NCBI GenBank assembly: GCA_903857265.1
Contig: CAIODZ010000033.1
Location: 1 to 64,000 of the forward strand
Source of the DNA: an uncultured Phycisphaerales bacterium
Lineage (GTDB): Bacteria; Planctomycetota; Phycisphaerae; Sedimentisphaerales; Anaerobacaceae
Reading direction: 5' to 3'
DNA: 64,000 nucleotides
Every line of letters starts with the position of its first letter. The first letter of the stretch is position 1. The translations under genes were made by a program, and so were the position numbers. This document shows positions 51,218 to 60,885 of this stretch, piece after piece. Below the pieces are notes generated by a model. The model did not search any database. It was not told where the DNA came from and saw only the letters and a program-made list of their open reading frames with translations.

Positions 51218-52744
51218 CTACTTGCTATCGCTGTCTTTGTGGGCAAGACGCTCAGCGGCGCGGTGGCGAGCCAAAACGCTATGATGGCGGCCATAGAGGA
51301 AATAAATAATAACGCCCACGGACATCCATATAAACAATCGGAGCCAGTTGGCAGAGGGAAGAGAAAACATCAGAACGAGGCAAAACAATACGCCCAGGAG
51401 GGGAATTACAGGCACGAACGGACAACGGAACGGGCGGTGGGCCTGCGGATTTATATAGCGCATGACGAGGACAGCGGTGCAGACGATGACAAAGGCAAGA
51501 AGGGTGCCTATATTGACCAGTTCGGCGAGTATGCCGAGGGGGATAAGCGAAGCCATTGAGCCGACAGCGACACCCGTAAGAATGGTTGATTTCCAAGGCG
51601 TGCGGAAGCGGGGATGTACAGCGGCGAAAAACGAGGGAGGAAGCAAGCCATCCCGGGACATAGCGAGAAGGACGCGGGGCTGACTGAGCATAAGCACAAG
51701 CATAACGGAGGTGATGCCAGCGACGGCGCCAAGGGAAATGACAAACTGCCCCCAGTGGAGGCCTACGTGCTGGAACGCCGCGGCGATAGGGGCATCGGTA
51801 TCAATCTGGTCGTAGGGGACCATGCCGGTGAGGACAATTGTAACGAGGATATAGAACACTGTGCAAATAATAAGCGAGGCGATGATTCCGATGGGGACAT
51901 CTCGCTGAGGATTGCGCGCCTCTTCGGCGTGAGTCGAAACTGAATCAAACCCAATGTAGGCGAAGAATATCATCGCGGCGCCGGCGAGCATTCCAACAGG
52001 GGAACCATCCGCGCCGGTTTGTCCCCAGACGGTCTTGCCGAAAATGCTCAATCCAGCCCAGCCAAACGGGGCGAAAGGATGCCAGTTGACGGACTTGACG
52101 TAAAACGCGCCGACAACAATAACAAGAAGCACCACGGAGACCTTGATTGCCACCATGACGTTATTAAAGCGCGAGCTTTCGTGTATGCCAATCACAAGGA
52201 CGATAGTAACGATGGTGACGATAACGAGGGCCGGGAGGTCGAAGAAGCTTCCGGTTTGCATAAAGATTCCGTTAGAGGGATTGTAGTCGAAGGGGGCACC
52301 GGCAAAAATATGCGGAACGTTGGTATGAAAAATCCCGATAAAATTCTGAAAGTATTTCGACCAGCCGTGGGCGACGGAGGCAGAAGCAACGGTGTATTCG
52401 AGGATAAGGTCCCATCCGATTATCCAGGCGAGTAATTCACCGAGAGTGGCATAGGCATAGGTATAAGCAGAACCAGCGACCGGGGCCATGGAGGCGAATT
52501 CAGCGTAACACAACGCGGAAAATATACAGGCCATCCCCGCCACGACGAAGGAGATCAGCAGAGCGGGGCCTGTTTTGAAATGAGCGACGTAGCCAGTGAT
52601 AACAAATATGCCTGCGCCTATGATGCAGCCAACTCCCAAACTTGTCAGCGACCACGGGCCGAGGATGCGCCTGAGGCGATTGTCACCATTCATTTCCTCG
52701 TGGAGCAACCCAAGCGACTTTCTTTTGAACAAATGATGAGCCAT
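51218..52744 (-). CDS. APC-family amino acid permease
   Basis: 508 aa with about 12-14 membrane helices. The CAT/YfnA-like start LGPWSLTSLGVGCIIGAGIFVITG and CYAEFASMAPVAGSAYTYAYATLGE, plus IGFDSVSTHAEEARNPQRDVP, are the family motifs. It takes up amino acids (cationic or neutral; specificity not visible). It is the second gene after the amidohydrolase, 12 bases apart, so the two may be co-transcribed. Confidence 0.9.
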   Translation of the reverse strand: MAHHLFKRKSLGLLHEEMNGDNRLRRILGPWSLTSLGVGCIIGAGIFVITGYVAHFKTGPALLISFVVAGMACIFSALCYAEFASMAPVAGSAYTYAYATLGELLAWIIGWDLILEYTVASASVAHGWSKYFQNFIGIFHTNVPHIFAGAPFDYNPSNGIFMQTGSFFDLPALVIVTIVTIVLVIGIHESSRFNNVMVAIKVSVVLLVIVVGAFYVKSVNWHPFAPFGWAGLSIFGKTVWGQTGADGSPVGMLAGAAMIFFAYIGFDSVSTHAEEARNPQRDVPIGIIASLIICTVFYILVTIVLTGMVPYDQIDTDAPIAAAFQHVGLHWGQFVISLGAVAGITSVMLVLMLSQPRVLLAMSRDGLLPPSFFAAVHPRFRTPWKSTILTGVAVGSMASLIPLGILAELVNIGTLLAFVIVCTAVLVMRYINPQAHRPFRCPFVPVIPLLGVLFCLVLMFSLPSANWLRLFIWMSVGVIIYFLYGRHHSVLARHRAAERLAHKDSDSK

Positions 52745-52755
52745 AGTTTTAAGTT

Positions 52756-53568
52756 TTATTTTTCAATGCCGAGGAGTTTAAGGGTTTCGCGTTCGATAAT
52801 ACTCTGGATAGCCGAGCGGGGGACGACAGGGAGATCTGCGCCTGTCAAAAGCTTATTGAAGCCAAAAAGCGATTCCATACAATCCTCTGCCTTTGCGGCG
52901 GGGAAGGCGCTGCCAAAGAGGAGCTTATCCATGACGCCCTGCTCATAAGCGGAGATGACGATATTATAAATATGCCAGACGTTGCCGGGTTTTACAGAGA
53001 GGTCAGCAAATACGTTTTTGTGTTTGGCCAAGAGGCAGAGGGTTTGTTCATAAAATGGGAAGCCCATATTGCCCACGATGATTTTGAGTTCCGGGAAGGT
53101 GCGGGCAACTTCGTCGAGGAGAAACGGGTAAGCGTATTCGAGGAAGCCTCTCTGGCCGACGGGGGTATTGTGAAAAAAGACTGGCAGGTGCAAATCCTGG
53201 GCGGACTCGTAAAGCCGCATCGCCCTGGTGTGGGCGGGGTGAAAGGCGGATTGCGAGCAATAGAGGACGAGGCCTTTGAGGCCGAGTTTTTCGGTGGATG
53301 CGTTGAGGTTTTTAACGCCGACGCTGTCGGTGAGAGGGTCGATAAAGGCGAAGCCAATCATTTTCTGTTTGTATCGTTCGACATACTGGCTCAAGTGTTT
53401 GTTGATCTGCTCAGTTGCATCATCTGATACGGTTCGAGCCGGCTCACCATAACCATAAGATGCCAAAACAATGCACTTATCAACCACGTCGGCTGCGCCG
53501 AGATGCTCTGAGGCATCAAGATTTTCCACGCTTGCGCTTCGAATATGCGTATGGCAGTCAACAACCAT
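52756..53568 (-). CDS. Amidohydrolase-family protein with altered metal ligands
   Basis: 270 aa. VVDCHTHIR gives the first two metal His; later FFHNTPVG and KIIVGNMGFPFYEQ follow the order of the amidohydrolase_2 family (TIM-barrel hydrolase). The second His region has GNMG where HxG is usual, and the last metal Asp of GSDYP is replaced in LLFGSAFPAA. It may be a non-hydrolytic relative or use fewer metals. The substrate is not evident; it sits before an amino acid permease. Confidence 0.8.
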   Translation of the reverse strand: MVVDCHTHIRSASVENLDASEHLGAADVVDKCIVLASYGYGEPARTVSDDATEQINKHLSQYVERYKQKMIGFAFIDPLTDSVGVKNLNASTEKLGLKGLVLYCSQSAFHPAHTRAMRLYESAQDLHLPVFFHNTPVGQRGFLEYAYPFLLDEVARTFPELKIIVGNMGFPFYEQTLCLLAKHKNVFADLSVKPGNVWHIYNIVISAYEQGVMDKLLFGSAFPAAKAEDCMESLFGFNKLLTGADLPVVPRSAIQSIIERETLKLLGIEK

Positions 53569-53630
53569 AAAAAATCCTTCAAATAGTTAATATACGCTAA
53601 CGGCTTGGGGGAAAAGCGTCAAGGGGAAAT

Positions 53631-53700
53631 TAGACCACAGACATAAGACCGAAGACCAAAGACATAAGACACAAGGGAGAAGGGAGAAGTTAGAAGACAG
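53631..53700. repeat. AGACCACAGACATAAGAC-type tandem repeats
   Basis: Degenerate 7-9-base units (AGACCAC, AGACATA, AGACCGA, AGACCAA, AGACATA, AGACAC) then AGGGAGA twice. It resembles the other short tandem families in this window in design but not sequence. Lies in the gap between the amidohydrolase and the synthase-like gene. Confidence 0.65.
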
Positions 53701-53713
53701 ATAAGGTAAGGCG

Positions 53714-56700
53714 TCAATTTTGGATTTTGGAGGCGAGGGTCTCGATGGAATTATTATCCTGGGGAGCAGCTTTGGGAGAATTCTCAATGTAGGCCAACAT
53801 AGTTTTGACGGCCTGGTCGGTAGGATCTTTACTGAGGCAATAGCGAAGATGAGGGAGGGCTTGCTTTGCGAGACCCTGGCGATAAAAGACGAGACCGAGG
53901 TTGTAGCGAGCGTTAAGGCAATCGGGCTGCTGCTGAACAGCAAGAGTGAGATAATTTTGCGCCTGCGGGAGAAGATTGGCGTTTATACAAATAGCGCCGA
54001 GACAGTTGAGGGCATTGACGTTTTTGGGGTCGAGCTTCAAAATCCGCTGATAGATAGGAGTTGCGGCCTGAAGGCCTCCGGGGCCTGAGATACGGAGAAT
54101 CGCGAGCGATTCGAGGACTTTGAGGTCATCGCGGAAGAGGTCCACGAGGGCATTGACGTATTGTGGCCCTTTTTCGTAGAGAGATTTCATTTGCCGGTAT
54201 CGAATATCGTCCGGGAGAACGGAGTAGGCCTTATCGAGGTTTCCCGCGAGAGCGAGGCGATTAACATTAGCGCGGAGCGCAAGGGCTTGGCGCAACAGTT
54301 TTGCGTTTTCTTCTGAGCCGGCGTTGCAAAGGAAGGGCCAGATATCTTCCATCGGTTCGAGGAAATCGGAGTTACGAAACATCGGGCCCCGAGAATACCA
54401 GGTTTTATATTGCGTAAAGGGGAGGTCATCGGTGTTGACGGGGCCTGGGCCTGTCCATTTTCGCAGTGAATCTTCGGCACAGAGGAAAGAGTCGAGGAAG
54501 CCGGCGGGGGTATGAAGGCCATAGGGTTCGAGGTCGCGGCGGACGGGTTCGGCGCTGAGGCGGTTTTGGAGATTTGCCACATCGATTTTGAGGGGCTGCG
54601 GTGTCGCGGCAAAAAGGACATAGGCGACGAATCTCGCCTGCTCGTCAACGCCGTGAACGACCCACAAACTGGTGTGAGGGAAGACGGACTGGAACGTGCG
54701 CGCGATGATTTTGAACTCGTCTGTTTTCAGGCCGTGAATGGGGACCCACTCGACGAAGACACCGTCATCGGCGAGGTGGTCACGGACCTGCTGATAAAAT
54801 TCCCGGGTATAGAGGACCCAACTGTCGCCGGATTTGGGATGCGTGGAATCGGAGATAATGACAGGCCATTTGCGCTGCGAGGTCATTATGTAATTGCGGC
54901 CATCGTCAATGACGACGTGTGCCTTCGGGTTTTGGAGGAGATTGTTATTTTCCTGAGAGAGCAGCGAGGCAGCTTTGACGACGCTTTGTTCGAGGTCAAC
55001 AATAGTGAGCGATTTGACATCGGGTAAAACGGATGTTGCGCCAGCGGCGACGCCCCCGCCGAAGCAAATCATCAGGACATCATCGGGGGTGGGATGGAGC
55101 ATTGGGGCGAGGTCGCCAATCATTTTGAAGCAGAGCTGATGGGGGTAGAGGAGCGGGACTTCAGAGATGCCGTTGATATAAACTGTTCTGCAATTATTGA
55201 TACGGTTTTGGGTTACGACAGCAGTTCCTGTGCAACCCTCGCGATAGAAGAGGATATCGGTATGCTTAGCCAAAGCGAAGTCGGTGGCGAGGAATACCCG
55301 TTTACAGAGGTCAGAGGGGACGACTGCAAAAAACAGGAATAAAGCGGCGGCATATACTCCTGCTGCCGGCAACGCGAAGGTGAGAAATGACAGGCGATTC
55401 CTGAAGCAGGTGAATACGAGGAGGAAAATGCCCATAACCCCATAAAGCACAGATACGAGCAACAAAGTCAATTGTATGCCGAGGAAGGGGATGAGGACGA
55501 AAATCGGCAAAATGGCGCCGAGGACGGTTCCTACGGTATTGACGGCGAAGAGCAATCCTGTGCGGCTGCCGAGAGTTTGGACGCCGCGACCATAAACGGT
55601 GCACAAAAGCGGGAAGGCAAAACCCATCAGGACAGTGGGAAGAAAGACGGCAATCACCGCGATTGCCTGCGGGATTTGTATCGGCGGAGAGATGCGGACA
55701 AAAACGGAAACGCTGGTTATAAACATAACGGGAATCAAAATCGCCATCAACAACTCTACTATGCCGAGCGTTTGCGCCGGGCGACGGATTCGCCCCGCCA
55801 ACAAGCCATAAAACAGGCTGCCAAGTCCCGCACCGAGGAGGTAAATGCAGAGGATGATGGGGAAGACGTAAGTAGAACCGACCATAAAGGAAATATATCG
55901 CACCCAGAGAACCTCGCAGACAATGGCCGCGAAACCATTGAGAAGCGCAATGGTAAGCAGCAGCGTGGATGATACCCGCGACTCATTGTAATGGTCGGGC
56001 ATTTGTGTTTGATGAACAGGGGAGGCAGGAAGAGCAACATCATTACGGAGGGAAATCGCCAGAGCAACGACGGCAATCACAAAGTTAATAACGACAGCGA
56101 GGAGGTTAGTCGCTCGCAGGCCAAACGCCCCTATGAGCCAGAACCCCCCTGCCAGACAGCCGAGCGCGGCGCCGAGGGTATTGACGCAATAAAGCAGGCC
56201 AATGCGAGAGCCGATGATTTTGTCGGAATCGGTAACCGCCCGAACCAAGAGAGGCAGTGTCGTGCCCATAAGGAAACAGGGCACTACGAGGATGGCGAAA
56301 GACAAACTGAATCGGGCGATGGCGCTAATCAACACTGAATGAGACGACCAGACAAAGAGTGTGGGAACAAACAATCTCATCCAGTCGAGCGCAGGCGGAA
56401 TTGCCAGGGCGCAAAAAGCGATAACCGCCTGAACAAGGGCGAAGGCAAAGATTCGCCGGGTGAGACGGTCTGCGAGCCGGCCTCCGAGGAGTCCGCCGAG
56501 ACCGATGCCCGCCATATAGGCACAGAGGACGATACTAATGGCGTAAGAGCTGTTGCCAAAGACAGTTACGAACTGACGACTCCAAATGACCTCAAAAAGC
56601 AGAGAGGTAAGGCCTGAGAGGAAAAAGGAGACATAGACGCCAAAACGAAACAAAGATACACTGTGGGGCCGCGCAGGCGGGTCAGAAAAATTCACAGCCA

Positions 56701-56761
56701 TACGGCCCAAACGCTCCATACCAATCCAAGGACAACCACTTTTTGGGGTATCCTTCCTCAC
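53714..56761 (-). CDS. Large membrane protein: transporter-like helices, spermidine-synthase-like domain and TPR
   Basis: 1015 aa from GTG 56761; ATG codons at 56719 or 56701 are possible starts. About 12-14 helices come first (FFLSGLTSLLFEVIWSRQFVTVFGNSS, GLLGGRLADRLTRRIF). A Rossmann domain follows (DVLMICFGGGVAAGATSVLPDVKSLTIVDLEQSVVKAA, VISDSTHPKSGDSWVLYT) like membrane-linked spermidine synthases. The C-terminus has TPR repeats (IYQRILKLDPKNVNALNCLGAICINANLLPQAQNYL). Real polyamine synthesis is unproven; these fused proteins are widespread in planctomycetes with unknown substrate. Confidence 0.85.
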   Translation of the reverse strand: MRKDTPKSGCPWIGMERLGRMAVNFSDPPARPHSVSLFRFGVYVSFFLSGLTSLLFEVIWSRQFVTVFGNSSYAISIVLCAYMAGIGLGGLLGGRLADRLTRRIFAFALVQAVIAFCALAIPPALDWMRLFVPTLFVWSSHSVLISAIARFSLSFAILVVPCFLMGTTLPLLVRAVTDSDKIIGSRIGLLYCVNTLGAALGCLAGGFWLIGAFGLRATNLLAVVINFVIAVVALAISLRNDVALPASPVHQTQMPDHYNESRVSSTLLLTIALLNGFAAIVCEVLWVRYISFMVGSTYVFPIILCIYLLGAGLGSLFYGLLAGRIRRPAQTLGIVELLMAILIPVMFITSVSVFVRISPPIQIPQAIAVIAVFLPTVLMGFAFPLLCTVYGRGVQTLGSRTGLLFAVNTVGTVLGAILPIFVLIPFLGIQLTLLLVSVLYGVMGIFLLVFTCFRNRLSFLTFALPAAGVYAAALFLFFAVVPSDLCKRVFLATDFALAKHTDILFYREGCTGTAVVTQNRINNCRTVYINGISEVPLLYPHQLCFKMIGDLAPMLHPTPDDVLMICFGGGVAAGATSVLPDVKSLTIVDLEQSVVKAASLLSQENNNLLQNPKAHVVIDDGRNYIMTSQRKWPVIISDSTHPKSGDSWVLYTREFYQQVRDHLADDGVFVEWVPIHGLKTDEFKIIARTFQSVFPHTSLWVVHGVDEQARFVAYVLFAATPQPLKIDVANLQNRLSAEPVRRDLEPYGLHTPAGFLDSFLCAEDSLRKWTGPGPVNTDDLPFTQYKTWYSRGPMFRNSDFLEPMEDIWPFLCNAGSEENAKLLRQALALRANVNRLALAGNLDKAYSVLPDDIRYRQMKSLYEKGPQYVNALVDLFRDDLKVLESLAILRISGPGGLQAATPIYQRILKLDPKNVNALNCLGAICINANLLPQAQNYLTLAVQQQPDCLNARYNLGLVFYRQGLAKQALPHLRYCLSKDPTDQAVKTMLAYIENSPKAAPQDNNSIETLASKIQN

Positions 56762-56921
56762 CTTGTAACAGTTCGATTAGCCGATACCACAGTTGTGAGT
56801 ATACGCTTATACCCTTGATCTGTCAAGTTAAGGGGATTAATTTCCGGATTCCTGCTTTCGCAGAAACGATAAAGGTGGTAATCTGTTTAATAAATAATGT
56901 TATATCGATGGGAGTGTAATT

Positions 56922-57311
56922 ATGAATTGCCCGGTATGTAAAAACGCGATGATAACGCTGGAACTGGCGGAGGTGGAGATTGACTACTGCACGGGCTGCA
57001 AAGGGGTGTGGTTAGACGCCGGCGAGCTCGAAATGCTTTTGGGCGACGAGGGGAAGGCGAAGAAGCTTATCGGCTCCTTTGTCAAAGATACGAGCAGCGG
57101 TGAAAAAGCGAGGCAATGCCCGATATGCGACAAGAAAATGGAAAAAATTGACGTGGGACATGAAAAGCCAACGCTGCTGATAGACAGGTGCGCCAAGGGA
57201 GACGGGTTATGGTTCGACAGGGGCGAGCTGAACGGCATCATTGCCAGGGCAAAGCTCGATGAAGGGAACAAGATTAAACAAATACTGTCGGATATGTTCG
57301 GGGGAAAATAG
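56922..57311 (+). CDS. Double zinc-ribbon (zf-TFIIB) protein
   Basis: 129 aa. Two copies of the zf-TFIIB domain: MNCPVCKNAM...YCTGCKGVWLDAGELEML and QCPICDKKM...DRCAKGDGLWFDRGELNGI. In the second, the final Cys pair has become CAKGD. GGGAG precedes the ATG. Function unknown; this kind of protein is common in bacteria and may bind nucleic acid. Confidence 0.88.
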   Translation: MNCPVCKNAMITLELAEVEIDYCTGCKGVWLDAGELEMLLGDEGKAKKLIGSFVKDTSSGEKARQCPICDKKMEKIDVGHEKPTLLIDRCAKGDGLWFDRGELNGIIARAKLDEGNKIKQILSDMFGGK

Positions 57312-57540
57312 CGCCCGGCTTCTCTACGCTTCGGCGGCGCAAACTATTTTTTTTATTCTGGAGAAAAAGGGTTGCCCCGGCGCAGGTTTTCGTCTTAAAA
57401 TGCAGCGACTATTGCCAAACGGGCAAGCTGCAAATAAAAAGCTCAGGGCGAAGCCGTGTTTTGGGGAATACTTGCGTGGTTACGGTTCAGATTGTCCGGC
57501 GAGAGTAAAGTAATTACGAATGTTTTATAGAGCTGGTTGA
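57312..57540 (+). promoter_or_regulatory. Leader of the Mg-ATPase gene with stem-loops
   Basis: 229 bases without a gene. GCAGC...TTGCC..GGCAA..GCTGC forms a stem-loop at about 57400-57432, followed by an A-rich stretch, AGGGCGAAGCC and GTGGTTACGG. The layout looks like a structured 5' leader, but it does not match a riboswitch class I can name with confidence. Confidence 0.35.
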
Positions 57541-60096
57541 ATGCAAAACAGCAATAAAAAAACGCCAGATATTGACTTTGTGACCTGCACGCAGGAATCC
57601 GTTCTGCAATTTTTTGATACATCTCTCAAAGGACTGTCCGAAACAGAGGTGGCAAAACGGCTTGAGGAATACGGGTACAATGAGCCGGCCAAGAAGAAAA
57701 AGCGGACAGTTATTTTTCAGATTTTCTCCAAGTTTTTAAACCCGCTGGTAGTGGTTCTTTTGATTATCGCGGGCTTCTCGCTGTTCTTCGGAGAGAAAGT
57801 AAGCGCCATCCTGGTGATATTGATGGCCTTTATCAGCGTATTTTTGTCATTCATTCAGGAATATCGAGCGGGAAAAGAGGCGGAACGGCTTAGCGAAATG
57901 GTAAGGGCCACTGCCACGGTAATTCGCAACGGCAAGGCAAGGGAGGTAAAGATACGAGAGATTGTTCCCGGGGACATCATCGACCTTTTTGCGGGCGATA
58001 TGGTTCCTGCGGACATGCGGATCATTTCCTGCAAGGACCTGTTTATCAATCAGGCATCTCTGACGGGCGAATCGTTTCCCGTTGAAAAAACCGCCGAGCC
58101 GCTGACTCCCAAGGGGCGCTCCCCTTCCGACTTAATAAATATGGCGTTTATGGGGTCAAGCGTCATAAGCGGAACGGCGATTGGAGTTGTCGCTAAAACG
58201 GGGCTCGAGACCAGGTTCGGCGCGTTGTCCAAACGGCTGGCGGCAATATCCGTAGAGAGCAGTTTTGACAAAGGTATTCGCCGTTTTACATGGCTGATGA
58301 TAAGGGTTATGGTCATCATGGTGCTGGTGATTTTCGCCATTAACGCCTATTTGAAGGGCGATATCATCCAGTCGCTTTTGTTTTCGCTTTCCGTTGCCGT
58401 AGGTTTGACGCCTGAAATGCTCCCGATGCTGGTTGCGATAAACCTCTCCAAGGGGGCAATCGCGATGTCCAAAAAGGACGTGATAGTGAAACGTCTCAAC
58501 GCGACCCAGAACTTCGGCGCGATGGACGTGCTGTGCACCGACAAGACAGGGACGCTGACCCTCGACAAGATTGTAGTGGAAAAACATTGCGACGTGGTGC
58601 GAAAAGAGGACGACGACGTCCTGCGTATGGCATATATCAACAGTTTCTACCAGACGGGGCTTAAAAACATTCTTGACCGGGCGATACTGTCTTATGAGAA
58701 ACTTTTGGTCAAGCAATACAAAAAGGTCGATGAGGTTCCGTTCGATTTTTCGCGCAAGGTAATGTCGGTGGTTGTCGAGGCCGACGGCAAACACCAGATT
58801 ATTGTCAAAGGCGCCCCGGAAGAGATTTACAGAAGGTGCACCAAATTCGAGCTTGACGGCGAAATACTGGATTTGGACGAGGCCAAACTGGTGCTTGTCG
58901 AGCTGGAAAATGAGTACAACGACCTCAGCGCAGAGGGCTTCAGGGTGCTTGCGGTTGCATACAAGGATTTTGACCAGCCAAAAAATGTTTACACCAAGGA
59001 CGACGAACAGAACCTCATCCTGAAAGGTTATATTGCCTTTTTGGACCCGCCGAAATCATCAGCAAAAAAGACCATCGAAACTTTGAATAACCTCGGCATA
59101 GAGTTTAAGGTTCTCACCGGCGATAATGAGCTTGTTACGAAAAAGATTTGCAGCGAAGTGGGTTTGAATATCAGGGGATTCGCGACCGGCGAACAGGTGG
59201 AAAAGATAGATGATGCCGCGCTTGGAGAAATGGTCAAAACTACTACCGTGTTTGCCCGACTTTCCCCGCTGCAGAAAGAAAGAGTGATTCACGCGTTGCA
59301 CAAAAACGGACATATCGTGGGATATCTGGGCGACGGTATTAACGACGCGCCGGCGCTCAAGGCGGCTGACGTGGGCATTTCCGTCGATAACGCAGTGGAT
59401 ATCGCCAAAGAAACGGCTGACATCATCCTCCTGAAAAAAAGTTTGCTGGTTCTCATCGACGGGGTAATCGAGGGACGAAAAACCTTCGGCAACATCATCA
59501 AATACATCAAGATGGGCTCAAGCTCCAACTTCGGCAATATGTTCAGTATGACGGGGGCGAGCTTGTTTTTGCCTTTTCTGCCGATGCTGCCAATTCAGAT
59601 TCTTCTCAATAATTTTCTTTACGACATGTCCCAGATTGCCATTGCTTCAGACAGCGTTGATGAAGAATACCTTCTCAAATCCAGGCCATGGAACGTGAAC
59701 TATATCAGAAAATTTATGATTGTCATCGGTCCCGTCAGCTCACTTTTTGACTTTATTACTTTCGGCGTTTTGTGGTTTATTTTTCACGCGTCTGCGCCGT
59801 TGTTCCAGACGGGCTGGTTTTTGGAATCCCTCTGCACCCAGACGTTGGTCATTCATATCATTCGCACAGGGAAAGTGCCTTTTATTGAAAGCAAACCCAG
59901 CCAATTTATGCTTTTCACTTCGATTTATATTGTTTCTGTTGCCCTGGTGCTGCCATTTCTTCCGTTTGGCAAATACCTTGGTTTTGTTGAGCCGCCTCCA
60001 TCATTTTTCATAGCGCTGGCGCTAATAGTGCCGGCCTATTTACTTATGGTGCAGGTTGTTAAAAGCTGGTTCATAAAACGATACGGCTACGAATAA
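57541..60096 (+). CDS. mgtA: P-type Mg2+-importing ATPase, MgtA-like
   Basis: 851 aa. Cation-ATPase N-terminal domain (CTQESVLQFFDTSLKGLSETEVAKRLEEYGYNEP), TGES in INQASLTGESFPVEKT, phosphorylation motif VLCTDKTGTLT, TGDNELVTKKI, GDGINDAPALKAADVGISV and about ten helices. The VGLTPEMLPMLVAINLSKGA segment matches MgtA/MgtB. It imports Mg2+ using ATP. Preceded by a 229-base leader. Confidence 0.93.
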   Translation: MQNSNKKTPDIDFVTCTQESVLQFFDTSLKGLSETEVAKRLEEYGYNEPAKKKKRTVIFQIFSKFLNPLVVVLLIIAGFSLFFGEKVSAILVILMAFISVFLSFIQEYRAGKEAERLSEMVRATATVIRNGKAREVKIREIVPGDIIDLFAGDMVPADMRIISCKDLFINQASLTGESFPVEKTAEPLTPKGRSPSDLINMAFMGSSVISGTAIGVVAKTGLETRFGALSKRLAAISVESSFDKGIRRFTWLMIRVMVIMVLVIFAINAYLKGDIIQSLLFSLSVAVGLTPEMLPMLVAINLSKGAIAMSKKDVIVKRLNATQNFGAMDVLCTDKTGTLTLDKIVVEKHCDVVRKEDDDVLRMAYINSFYQTGLKNILDRAILSYEKLLVKQYKKVDEVPFDFSRKVMSVVVEADGKHQIIVKGAPEEIYRRCTKFELDGEILDLDEAKLVLVELENEYNDLSAEGFRVLAVAYKDFDQPKNVYTKDDEQNLILKGYIAFLDPPKSSAKKTIETLNNLGIEFKVLTGDNELVTKKICSEVGLNIRGFATGEQVEKIDDAALGEMVKTTTVFARLSPLQKERVIHALHKNGHIVGYLGDGINDAPALKAADVGISVDNAVDIAKETADIILLKKSLLVLIDGVIEGRKTFGNIIKYIKMGSSSNFGNMFSMTGASLFLPFLPMLPIQILLNNFLYDMSQIAIASDSVDEEYLLKSRPWNVNYIRKFMIVIGPVSSLFDFITFGVLWFIFHASAPLFQTGWFLESLCTQTLVIHIIRTGKVPFIESKPSQFMLFTSIYIVSVALVLPFLPFGKYLGFVEPPPSFFIALALIVPAYLLMVQVVKSWFIKRYGYE

Positions 60097-60143
60097 ACAA
60101 CAAATCGATACCGGCGGCTATATGGCAGATAGCGCTCTGGCGG

Positions 60144-60171
60144 TTGACAAGTCCCTGTTTTGCTTTATAAT
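60144..60171 (+). promoter_or_regulatory. Promoter of lemA (TTGACA-16-TATAAT)
   Basis: Perfect -35 TTGACA (60144-60149) and perfect -10 TATAAT (60166-60171), 16 bases apart, about 80 bases before the lemA start. Confidence 0.75.
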
Positions 60172-60250
60172 CTGTCTCTGTATTAAAGTTTACGGCAATC
60201 TCGAACCCGTGGAAGGGAAAAGATAAAGCGATTATTGAAGGAGAAAAAAA

Positions 60251-60835
60251 ATGGCTGTTATAAGTATAGGGATGATTGCACTGATTGTTTTACTGGCGAT
60301 TGCGGCGGGACTGCTGTTAGTGGTTCTGTATGTAATCGGAACTTACAACGTTTTCGTGGGGCTTCGCAACCAGGTTAACAACGCGTGGTCGCAGATTGAC
60401 GTGCAGTTGAAGCGGCGTCACGACCTGATTCCCAATCTCGTCGAAACAGCAAAGGGATACGTCAAGCACGAGCGAGGAACGCTCGAAGCGGTAACAAACG
60501 CGCGTGCACAGGCAATGGGAGCAAAGACGGTCGCGGAGGCAGCGAAGGCAGAAGGAGCACTGGGCGATGCGCTGAGTAAATTTATGCTGGTTGTTGAAAA
60601 TTATCCCGACCTGAAGGCAAACCAGAACTTCTTAGTGGTGCAGGAAGAGCTTTCGAGCACAGAGAATAAAATTGCCTTCGCCAGGCAGGCGTATAACGAC
60701 CAGGCAATGTTCTTCAACAACAGGATACAGATGTTCCCGTCGAATATCGTGGCGGAAATATTCAGCTTTACCAAGCGGGATTTCTTCGAGGTTTCAGCGA
60801 CAGAAGAACGTGAAGCACCAAAAGTCAGTTTCTAA
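60251..60835 (+). CDS. lemA: LemA family protein
   Basis: 194 aa. One membrane helix (IALIVLLAIAAGLLLVVLYVIG), then the LemA domain: TYNVFVGLRNQVNNAWSQIDVQLKRRHDLIPNLVETAKGYVKHERGTLEAVTNAR and LSSTENKIAFARQAYND. Often next to HtpX-like proteases, as here. GGAG lies 8 bases before the ATG. Function in the envelope; exact role not known. Confidence 0.94.
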   Translation: MAVISIGMIALIVLLAIAAGLLLVVLYVIGTYNVFVGLRNQVNNAWSQIDVQLKRRHDLIPNLVETAKGYVKHERGTLEAVTNARAQAMGAKTVAEAAKAEGALGDALSKFMLVVENYPDLKANQNFLVVQEELSSTENKIAFARQAYNDQAMFFNNRIQMFPSNIVAEIFSFTKRDFFEVSATEEREAPKVSF

Positions 60836-60885
60836 TAGAAAACACCCCCCAATAAATTAGGGGGCTAAACACTGAAAAAGCAGTT

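Noticed and set aside
57312-57540. c-di-GMP or Mg2+ riboswitch
   Set aside because: A few motifs look similar (GGGCGAAGCC, GGTTACGG), but the conserved core of neither class could be matched, so only an unassigned leader is claimed.
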